Position numbers and translations under genes: made by a program
Shown: one piece after another, positions 48,330 to 59,028 of the stretch
Numbering within the stretch: the stretch's first letter is position 1
Layout of the letters: the number at the start of each line of letters is the position of its first letter
Source of the DNA: Urophycis tenuis
Lineage: Eukaryota > Chordata > Actinopteri > Gadiformes > Phycidae
Assembly: GCA_036785325.1 (NCBI GenBank)
Contig: JAXIVH010000085.1
Location: 796,677-860,676, forward strand
Direction: 5' to 3'
Length of the DNA: 64,000 nucleotides
Notes under the pieces: generated by a model
Databases searched by the model: none
Seen by the model: only the letters and a program-made list of their open reading frames with translations
What the model was told of the DNA's origin: nothing

Positions 48330-50499
48330 GTGGCAGCAGCACAGCACGACGAAGGACCGACCGAAACGAACCCTAGGGCCCCGTGATGCGGGACTGTCGT
48401 CAATCCCCATCAACGCACTGCTGCCTTCATTCACCCTCAGCTCTTTTGAAAGGATACTTCCTAGGTTTTTCAAAATAGGTAATGAGCTGGACAGACACGT
48501 TTCATTGATTTAAAAATAATCATATAAATACTCGCACAGACAACACGACACGCACCCCATCAACAGTAGAGTTCCTACATACCATCGTTCTTAATAAGAA
48601 AATCAACCTTAATAAGCTACATTTTGCTCTGTGTTAGCATATCAGAGGCTTGATTAGCGTTACCACGGTAACCCCAGGCACTGCAAGTGTCACAATTGTA
48701 CATTGCACAACCTGGACTACGTGTCCCCCTCATAATCTATAAGGAGATCAAACTAGGTACTAAGAAAACATAGGGTGTGTCCTTTCAATGCAGAGAACCA
48801 CCTTTTGTGGTTCTCACAATCCAACAGTAATATTTTTGCCACGCCATTTCACTAACTAGGTATGAGTTAGACAGACTCAAGCTGTGCGTTTAGCAATACG
48901 TGTACTTGGAATATACAATGTATTTGTGTGCTATTAGTGCAAAGAAAATATGAATATATGCAGACATTAAGCAAGAAATCAAGACTTGTATTACTAATGC
49001 TTTTGACTGTAAATATAATTGATTTGTTTTTAATTGTCTTGATATGGTAAATAACCTTTCATTAACTATTGTGTATAAATTAAACTAATTCTGAACCTTA
49101 AAAGGCATTATTTTGCCACATGTAAGTTATCACTATTTTATCTCACTTCACACCCAGTTTTGAGCTGTTATTGTATTAACTGAGCACAGCAAGTTCATTT
49201 CTAAGAGTAATTTTGACACATGGCTGTCATGAACATGCATCCATCTCTTTATGCTTACTGGGCCTAATCCTGCTGAATTCTTTTTGTTTTTTTTAAAAAC
49301 ACACTCAGGGTTTGCTTATAATGTGTTATACTTCTAACATTAAAAAACAAACAAACTAAAGCCTGTTTCATTTCCCCCTAAAACTGGTGTCTTTACATCT
49401 CTGGCGCTTCAGCACTGTAGCATGACAGTACAACCTGTTGTTCAACTCGCTGCTCCAGTTTCTGTGGAGGCGAAGCAGTCACCCTTACTACAGTCAATCA
49501 CAAGTCATTACAGGAACCTGTAGGCTGAGGTTTATTTTCCCTTAAAAGAATGTTAAATATCTGTACAAGGCAAAGTTCAAGAGCTCATTGGACTTGTTTT
49601 CCCTTTGTTTTGCTCCATCATAACTAGCTTAAATAGCCCCATTTTTTTTAAAATAGCATAACAAAAACAACTTTCACGTATTCACGAGGTTGAATAGTAC
49701 AAATGCAGGAATTCAGATAGACTTGATACTGATGAGGTAAAAAAAAAATCCATACACCCAAATATGGGTTAGACAGTTCCTTCTGTGTCTATCAGACTAT
49801 AATAATCAACTTGCATAGTAGTGAATCCTAACATATTAACTGCTAAAGTGTTAACGTCAAAGCCTTCAGGTTTGTTTAAAAAAAAACAGCACAGAAAAGC
49901 TGTACAAAAGTCATAAAAAAAATAAAATTACAAATGCATTGTTTGTGGATGTTTTTCTTAATTTTCCTTCAAAGAATATGCTTTTAACGACTGGATGAAC
50001 ATTTACATTTCTTTTGTAGCTATATATTGAAATACTTAAACAGATCTCACACACACACACACACATAAAGACATCTGACTTCATTGGACCTTTTTCCCCA
50101 AAGCCATGGTCTTCACATCCATCACACAGTTGCAACTAAAACGCAGTCCTCTGGGATCAACCTTCATGTACGCGTTACTGGAAACAATGTCGACATGGTC
50201 CTTCCTCAGACTTAAGGGAAGGTTAGGAGGGGTTAAAAAGGGGACAAACAGCCGAGAAGGTGCTTTGATCTGACGCTGGCTGCTTGCTCTCTGTTCCTCT
50301 GTCCGTCTGATTGGACAGCCCCTGAGAACTTAAATCCACTTGCTAATCCTGTAAAAGTGCATCGCTCAGGTGTGTGTGTGGTTGGGGGGGGGGGGGGGGG
50401 GTTAAAATTTAAACAGGAGGTGGGGGACACAAGTCTCCATACCCAAGTCTGAGTATTAATTTTGGTCTCCCCTGGGCGTTGCCGCTGAGGAGAGTCTGT
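48330..50499. other. Convergent 3' flanks of pdzd11 and the STARD10-like gene
   Basis: About 2.2 kb of A/T-rich DNA between two convergent stop codons, probably both 3' UTRs plus a short intergenic part. No exon or RNA gene was recognised. A poly-G tract of about 18 lies at about 50383-50401. Confidence 0.55.
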
Positions 50500-53145
50500 T
50501 CAGCTGCTGTCCTCGTTCTCCCCATCGTCCAGCATGCTGCTCTCGTCCACGTTCTCCAGGGAGTCCGACCTCTGCAGCGACAGCTCCCGGGGGTCCATCA
50601 TGGGCAGGGTGTTCTGCTCCGGGTACAGCCAGGGCTTCAGATCGGGAGAGTTTTGACCTTTCCACTCGGGGTAGTTCTGGCCCGCCTTGTGCACACATTT
50701 CAACACCTGGGGAGGAGGAGGAGGAGTCATTGGAAGACATCAGATATGCAACAAAAGGCACAACTGGCCCATCCTTAATTCTTATATGCTATGTTATGTT
50801 CCATGAACGCAGTCCCAAGACGAAACTGGCTGGCACAACTTCCAGCAAGTGAAACGCCCATGCAGAATGTTGCGCATTACAAAGGCCCCCGGTTAGTAGC
50901 AAATCGGTCCACCTTAAATTAACCCTATTCATGCATTCAACAGCCAACCGGATGAGTCAGCAACCTTAGATCCATGAGTATTCTGCCACTGCAGTGCAAT
51001 ACAGTCCCATTGTATTCCAACATGGTGGGGGGGGTGGGGGGAGTTTGACGCGTACATAAGCAATGTTAATCATTAGCGATGGGTCAATGTTGTCTCTTCA
51101 ATTGATCGCGCATGGCCTCGCTGTCTCCCTTTCAGGCACATTGATACGACTTGGTCTACATAGCTTAAGATATGAAACCTGGCAAACAAGTTCTACGAGA
51201 GCGGTGAGAAACAGCACTAGCCAGCCTTCTGCCTTTGTCAAGAGCAGGAGCAGCCATCAGCATTCGGTATCTATAGCTACCATTGTCTTTCGAGAGGCTG
51301 AAAACTCAAACTGTAATGATACACTGGGCATACCGTCTCATACTTTCCAGGACCGACAAATAATAAAAACCCTGAATTACACAGGGACATTACCTCCCAA
51401 ATACATGGAAAGAGATAACGATAAAAAACAAAAGGAAATGTTACTTTTTAAGCGTTGCATTGGCTTTAAAAGACGAATGACTGGCCTGCATACCTTAGGT
51501 GCCAAGATACGAGATGCTTTGTTGACAACCCATTTCGGAAGCGAACCTGTAAAAAAAACAACAAAACAAAAAAAAAAAAACAGTGATGAGATTCCAATCA
51601 CTCAAATGGACTTGACTCTTTAGTTTGCCATTCCTTTGGAGGTCATACCTTTTGGATCGGCCTGTGAAAGGTACGTGAAGGAACAGCTGTTTTGCCCCGT
51701 GGACTTGATCAAGTAGCCAGTGATTATGGAGATGGCCCGCACAAGGCCACTGCGGGGAGGGTGTTTCTGTAAAAAAAGAACCAAAAACAATGGTTGGTTT
51801 AGCTCTTTCCCAACCCTCATTAGCTACAGTTACAGCAGTTACTACAGTTACTACAGTCCCACATGCTGGGCTGCTTTGAAAACCTCTGTGTACAGAACAC
51901 ACAAAGACCGCACTAGGTGGTCGTGTAAAGGAGTACTTGTTCATGTTTCACATGGTTGTGCATAGAGGTTTGCAGGAGATAAAATGGCAGCAGGGACGTA
52001 CTGGGTGTTTGACAGAGAAGTTGACAATGACATAATCCTGGTCCGTGACCTGCCATGATCGCAGGGTGACCACATCTCTGTTCTTCAGCGGAGATGGACA
52101 GGCCCCTAAAATATGTACATATGAAAAATAATAAGGGTTAGGGTCAGGTCAGTTAGGTTTGTTCAACATTAAGTTAGTGGATTTAGCGGCATAGCTCAAA
52201 ATGCAAAATTCTCCCTCTACAGTGGCCTTAGGTGACAAAAACACCCTTGTTTTGACCATAAATACACTGGTTAAACAAAGAGCACTCATACATGTTCTGT
52301 ATAAAAACCCATGTGAGAGCTATTTGATTGCAGCAAAGAAATATATCATTGTATTGCAACAAGGACATGGAAAATAACCTGTGACTGTGGCACAAAGCAA
52401 AGATGTGCAAATTTGATGACTGATGAACAATGACACAATCTTACTGCAACACGTAGCTGACACTGGCTGATCTAACCAGCACTGGTGAACATAGGAAAAT
52501 ATCAGGCTCTCCAACATAACCTGATATTTCGCAATTCGACCATGAACCATCAACCAACTTCTCTGAATCACCACAAGTTACACAAGTTGTACTTCTTGTA
52601 GAAACTGATGATGATCATCCAACCCTTTTACATTTAGTGTTACACCAAACAGGTGTCCAATGATAAGTGGCAAGGCCACGTCGAGTAGGCTTATCGTGCT
52701 TACATGCGTAATAGCCAAAATCGGCATTGGCGGAGAGACGGGCGATGTCATAGCTCTCCTTCATGTTAGCGTCCCAGATGCTGCGGTAGGCCCCATCGTG
52801 AATGACGTCGTACATGGTGGCGGCGGACACATCCTTTATAGTCATCTTGCACTAGAGAAACAATCACGCACACGTTTCATTTAAATGGCCAACTGGCGAC
52901 CGGCCACACATGGCGGTTATGACAGAACAGAAATGCAATGTAACTGAAACAGCACGACCAACCTTAATCATGTGAATTTTTGGACCGTTTTTCTGTCCTT
53001 GTGTCTGTGTGGCAGATGGAACTTCGACCCAAACTTGCATTCCATTTTTGTCATACGTGTTGCTCCAGTTGTCCGTTGTGGAACACTGTTTTCTAAATTG
53101 AGAAAAAACTGCTTCGTCGGGTAGAATACTTTCACTCCGAGACAT
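50500..53145 (-). CDS. stard10: STARD10-like START-domain phospholipid transfer protein, complete
   Basis: STARD10 is a cytosolic START-domain protein that carries phosphatidylcholine and phosphatidylethanolamine between membranes. Six exons on minus, 53145-52963, 52851-52704, 52105-52002, 51766-51649, 51546-51494 and 50706-50500, join in phase to give 270 residues (human STARD10 291). The START domain covers about 15-220, with VWVEV, YDVIHDGAYRSIWDANMKES, PLKNRDVVTLRSWQ, ISIITGYLIKSTGQNSC, YLSQADPKGSLPKWVVNKA and LKPWLYPEQNTLP. The acidic tail DSLENVDESS to EDSS resembles the STARD10 C-terminus, which in mammals holds a CK2 site. Human STARD10 is on 11q13 beside RAB6A and ARRB1. Here the gene lies beside a RAB6-family gene and arr3, so it is more likely the X-paralogon duplicate lost in mammals than STARD10 itself. 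Product class is certain; the exact paralogue is not. Confidence 0.9.
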
Positions 53146-55004
53146 CTCTTCTTCTTCGTGTTAAAAAAAAAGTTGTTTAGGCGAAAGAAACAAGTCCCAT
53201 GCGGCGATCGGTTCTGCTCTGAGATAGTTGTCGTGATGAAATGCAGCTTTCCTCGGGTAGTTATATAGGATCCTGACTGGTGGAAAGTCAGGTAGGGTGA
53301 GATGTTTGTGCAGGTGAATTCCTCTGGTAGCCTGCGGCCCCGCGCAGCGTGCGTCACGACACTTCCGGGGCCGCACAGGTGTGTCACAGGTGGTAAGTGG
53401 CCAGAAATATTGGGCTCCTCGACGAAACTAAGGAGTGTTGTTGTTGGCGGTGGTGTTTTTTTATTTTTTTTTACATTACATACATTACACTGGGGTGTAT
53501 GTGTCGGGTAGCTGATAATAGCCATCCCGCTTAAAGCCACCGTAGGAAAGCAGTGATATTATGGCATTTGAGTGTATTGTCTGTTGCAAATAACATAGCC
53601 AGCAAGTACTGCGTTGCGCTGTGCGACTGTGAGTTGACTGCTCCTGCCGCTGGGAGCCAGTTTAGAAGTTTGACAGCTCCCGGCTCATTTCTGACAAATC
53701 AGTGCATCTATTACGTGATTGGTTCTGGGAATCCATCTTGCCTGTCAATCACAAAAAAAATGTGAACGCAACCAAAGTCCTTCGAGGCGCAGCACCTCTC
53801 AAAACTAGGGAGTGGGAAAGGTTGCTCCGCATCAAAAGTTGCTCTCTTACGCTCTTTCCTGCTTTATCTTTCTCGGACGTCTCTTTTACTCTTGAATCTA
53901 CTAACGCCAACTTTTGCACGAATCGATTGACCTGTTAAAGGGTAGGCAACTGATCAGAATGAATACAATGCAGTCCTCTGATATTATGATATACTAAGAT
54001 TAGCCTACAACTAGTATATTTTTAACAGTATTCTGGGTGTTACAGTGAAAATGCAGTGGGCCTACTGAGATCCCCAAATTTGAGATAGGATGTAGGCCTG
54101 TTCAAGTCAGATATATCAAGTGTCAACAGCAATATCCAATGACAAAGAACAATGACTCATTTGTTATCACTGCAAAGCATATAAATAACATGTTTATTTT
54201 GTGGACTGTAGGCGACTGTAAAAGTGGACACGTTAATTTAGGGCTACAAAATGTGAATAGTGAATACAAAGGGACCATCGCCCGGCTCAAATTCTCTCTC
54301 ACAGAAAAGCAGGACACAAACTTTGGTGAAAGATCTTTATTTTATGCCACAGACCTACACTTGGGTGTTTTTTTTATTTACCTCTCCTTTTTATACAGCA
54401 GATAGTCATAGTACATTATTCACACAAACGTTGCTAAACACGAGTAGACAGCATGTTCTATATGGACAGACACAAGTCAGAATAGCACAGAGCAATCAGT
54501 GACAAGTAATAGAGAATCTGCTAAGATTAGGACTGTTGTTCGATGTAGTTAAATACTTTACATTTTTTTAAACCTTTTAAATGTTTACAGTTTTAAAACA
54601 ACCTACAACAAACGCACAATTGTGTTTAAATGCGATATGGCTAATAAGTATTGTGATACGGTGTCTAGAAACAAGGGTGCATTGTGTGTCGTCTGGGACT
54701 GTAAACCCCCTTCTTGACTAAACACACTCACTACAAAAAGACCCCCAAGCCGTGTGAAAATCGGGAAAAAACTCACACACACACACAGCCAGACCTACAG
54801 GTTGTCTTTTAGTTGTGTCCAAACGGGCATACACACAAACAAAATAACTAACTTTCGACATGCGTGCCAGTATATGTAATTTTGGTCAAGCGTACACTGT
54901 TATTCAGTTGTTTCGAGTTACAGAATAAATAAAACACGTAAAACCCAACGGTCGCACAAAGGCGTTAGCAATAAAGGCTGCAATTCAACTTCTCTGCACT
55001 TTTC

Positions 55005-55010
55005 TTTATT
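55005..55010 (-). promoter_or_regulatory. Candidate rab41 poly(A) signal AATAAA
   Basis: AATAAA on the minus strand 1.3 kb beyond the rab41 stop. Another AATAAA overlaps the stop codon itself (56297-56292) and is too close to be likely as the only signal. Usage is unproven. Confidence 0.35.
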
Positions 55011-56176
55011 CAAAGCGATGATGTTAGTACGCGTTCAGCGCTGTATCCGAGGACAGACTCTCATCTACCAGCTCTACAAAACGACTAGCGAAGAAGCCAT
55101 CAGTCAGTCGGCAGACTTCACGCTTGATTTTTCGATTTCTTTTTTTCTTTATTCATTTTTTTTTTTTTTACAAGAATTGTGGCTTGATTCAGTGCACAAC
55201 GTCGGTGAACAATCAAGCAAGGCATCTGTGTTCTTAACCATTGGAATTCCTGCACGGTGAGCATGCTGCATGTTACTGCCTGAAGTGGAGTCAGTACAAC
55301 ACAAGCCTATATCATGTGGGGCAGGGGGAATTACTACGGTGACTAGACGCTGGCGTTCTAGCAATGTTTCTTCGGCCGACTAAAGAATGCCTGTGCGATT
55401 ATGGTCAATCTAACACTATCGTTAGTTGATATGATCAAACATACTTTTTTTTTAGGGTTAGTACTACAGATAATGGTATTAGGGATGGATTCCCTTTGAG
55501 GAAAAAAAAAAAAAGAATCGCCATCCAATTTTCCACACCAGCGCATTCTCGCTATTGTAGCGCCCTCTGGTGGCGACCTGCTTACACGTCTAGAATTCAT
55601 GTAATTCGTCCAGCAAACTCACTGTATCAATTCCCTTGAGATTAATTTCAACTAGTTTCTTTTAAGTATGGTCCCAAAAGTCATATTCTGTGTAAATGCT
55701 TTGTTTAAGTAACAATAAAGTAGAAATAAAACCTTTTTGCCACGGTAATTCAATTGGCTCAGAATAAGATTGAAATGCCCAACGATCAATACACACAGGA
55801 TCTCTCATTTCAAGTTAAAGAGAAACCGATTGGATCGACGCTGGGATCTCAACCTTGCAGCAAACAATGCATAATCGCAAGCAATATTACTTTACAACAA
55901 TGACTGGGATGGCAGCGATCAAGCTCCGAATGGCGCAATAACTTAAGAACCATGAGCCATGTCAATCTGCAACCCTATAGAATACCATGCAGTTAAATAA
56001 TAACAAAAATATTCTGACCATTATTAACCTACTCCTCGTTTTAAATGCTAACCTTTTTTTTTTTCTTCTAGTTTTAAAATTTTTCTTCGCTTTGTCCCCC
56101 CAAGATAATCTGTAGTGACACAGAATAGCACATCCACACTGTTACTCAGAAAAGTCACTGAGTGGAAAGGAGGAGG

Positions 56177-56208
56177 GGGTGGGGGGGGGGGGGGGGGGGG
56201 GGGGGGGG
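56177..56208. repeat. Poly-G homopolymer, about 30 bp
   Basis: A G run with one T near its start, about 90 bp past the rab41 stop. The rab41 transcript would carry poly-C. Length is likely inaccurate in any assembly. Confidence 0.93.
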
Positions 56209-56295
56209 TCCGTCGCTATGGCAGCGCGCCATGGGTGGAGTGACTGGCCACTGAGACACAAGCTGTTGGTGCGGATGGAGGAGGGGTGGGGTTTA

Positions 56296-57487
56296 TTAGC
56301 AGGAGCAGCTGGTCTCGGTGACGTTCAGATCTGGCTGCTTCTCCAGTTTGATGTCGATCACTGAAGCGGGCCGCGGGTTAAGGCGATAACGTACGCTTAA
56401 CTGGCGCATTTCTGCAAACCCACACAGTTATTCCTGTTTCCTGAAAGGACTCGCCAGACCACAGAAGCTACTATGACTCTGTTGGTGTGTGTGTGTGTTG
56501 GTGGCTGTTTTGAAGGCACAGCATGTACAGCAATGTAAGCCACATCAACAACTTTCAATGAGTAATGGTGCTTTTATTGTGCTGCGTGTGGAAAGTGATG
56601 CAGGGACTTCGACCAAACGCGAGAGTCAGTGTTTATTAAGAAGCTGTGCTGCTATTGTAATACCCTCGCTATGCAGCCACTCTAGTGGGGGCCATTTTGG
56701 AAACAAGACCACAACTTCCTCATTCACAGGCAATAGCTTGCCAGCAAAGAGCCGGTTTGAATTAAAATGCCGCCACAGTAACAACCCCGGTAACGACAGC
56801 AATGTAAACAAGATTGATAGAAAAGGATACTGTCTTCTTTGCTTTTCTCTGGAGTGCTATCCATCCCGGGCAGGGCAGCAGCGACACGGCGGAACAGCTG
56901 AGGAGAGATCACGAAAAGGACACAGCGCGGTGAGGACCTGAGCGGTGTTGCGTTACACCACGCAGGGCACACTGTGTGGCACCTCGCCCTTTGACACTGC
57001 TGTCACATTGGGAACGCACAGCGGGGGCGTTTAGTGTCAGGCTGTGACAAAATAAAGGCATTCAGGTGACGGCTACAATGTGATTCCTCTCCGATCCAAA
57101 CGCATGCCATTACAATAAGGGTGAAACCAGGAGGGAAAATATAAAACGCCGGATGAGATAGGTCGTTAATCTCGCCATAAATAAATGCAGTGTGTGTGTG
57201 TGTGTGTGAAAACCAACCAATCGTGTTAGGACACAAGACAGACCGGAGGCGGGACAGAAAGACGTGACGGGCAGGGGTGCAACAGAAGAGCGGTGAGGGA
57301 GAGGCGTGGCCTCATGTCTAACCTGTTTGACATTGTAGCCAGTTTTTGCGCTGGTTTCTATGAACATGACATTGAGTTCCTTAGCCCTCTGCTCGCCCCC
57401 CTCGGTGGAGATCTGTCTGCTCGCGGCCACGCACCGAGGGCAAGGTGGACGCACACACACAGGTATGGAAGGAGACGACGTCAGAGC

Positions 57488-57526
<39 letters not shown>

Positions 57527-58996
57527 GGAGAGAGGGAAGGAAGGAGAGCGTGAGATCAGGCCAAAGGATGGGGAAGAGAGAAGGAGGAGGGAGAGGAACA
57601 AAGAGCGCTCAACACAGACTCTGGTTTTGGCGAGGAAGAGCAGAGGTTAGTACAGTTACAACCAGCGGCCCGGGAGGCACAGAGAAAACATAAAGGGAAG
57701 GAAGTGGGTTGAAAAGGAGATGAAACAGCGGAGACCGTTCGATAAAGAGAGAGAGAGAGAGAGAGAGAGAAACACGAGTCTACATCTGATCTATGGCACA
57801 CACCATGAGATCCAGACATTTTCAACATGAGCCTGCCTAACCTATGGCACGTGACCTCCACGATAGCGGAGGCTTAGACTCCACCCACTCCCACCCCCAC
57901 CGGCTGCAAATGCTGCGACACCAACCTGTTTGACGTTATAGCCAGCCTTGGCACTCGTCTCTATGTACATCACATTCAGTTCACGAGCTTTCCTCTCTGC
58001 GGCCTCTACAGAAACCTGCCTGCCATGGGGGGGGGCCGGTGGTCAGAGAGGGGATGTGTGGTGGCATGGGATTAAGGAGGAAATAACATAAAAAAGAAAC
58101 AGGGAGACAGACCACGACAAAGAAAACCAATCAACAAAAAGGAACTTGAACAACAGAAATCTAAATGGAAATGATAATAAATAAATCCAATACATAAATA
58201 ATATTACATATTATACGTCTGCTGTGATGTCATGGTGATATACCATGGGATGAGCAGTAAAAGGAAAATGGTTGAAATGAAGGCACTGACAGGGGATCCA
58301 GGCAGTGGCACATTTTACGCAGGTAATCCAACCATCTCCCAGTTTGAAAGAGCTCCAAGGCCCACACTATTCACCGTGGAAACTGCGGCCACTGGACTTA
58401 TCCTCCACATCTCCCACAATCATTTACCTTTTATCGGCCAGGTCGGTTTTGTTTCCCACGAGCATGATGATGACATCACTTCCTCTCTCTGTTCTCACAT
58501 CATCAATCCACTTTGAGGTTTGTTGGAACGAATTAATATCTGGGAAGAGAGACACACACCGTTATGTACCACACCAACAAGCAACCCTGAGATCTTAAGA
58601 TACCACTTGGTAGCCTGAGCAACAATGTGCAACCAAGAAGCCATTCCCTACATAAAAAAGGCTTTGCACATAGAAAAGATAAGAGGTACATATATTAGTT
58701 TATAAGCAGGGACCTTCAGTAGGAAACGCAGAAGAGGAAAAGTTTGGAAAGAATCTCAGCATTTGCATATTAAAAGCACCAAGGAAAGGGTTGAGGACAA
58801 ACCGCATGCAACAACAAGCGCTATTCCCACTGGTCCTACACCCCTACAGCAAGGGCCGCAGCCCTGACTCACTGGTGATGTCATAAACCACCACAGCGAT
58901 GGTGGAATCACGGATGTAGCTGGGAATAAGGCTACGGAAACGCTCCTGTCCGGCAGTGTCCCAAAGCTGGAGCCTGACCTGAAGATTAGAACGGGA

Positions 58997-59028
<32 letters not shown>

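Larger units (their letters stand above)
53146..56295. other. STARD10-like promoter side and rab41 3' flank
   Basis: No exon was recognised. A candidate rab41 poly(A) signal (tttatt on plus, 55005-55010) would give a 1.3-kb 3' UTR. A poly-G tract lies at about 56177-56208. The STARD10-like gene's 5' UTR and promoter must lie directly upstream of 53145. Confidence 0.5.
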
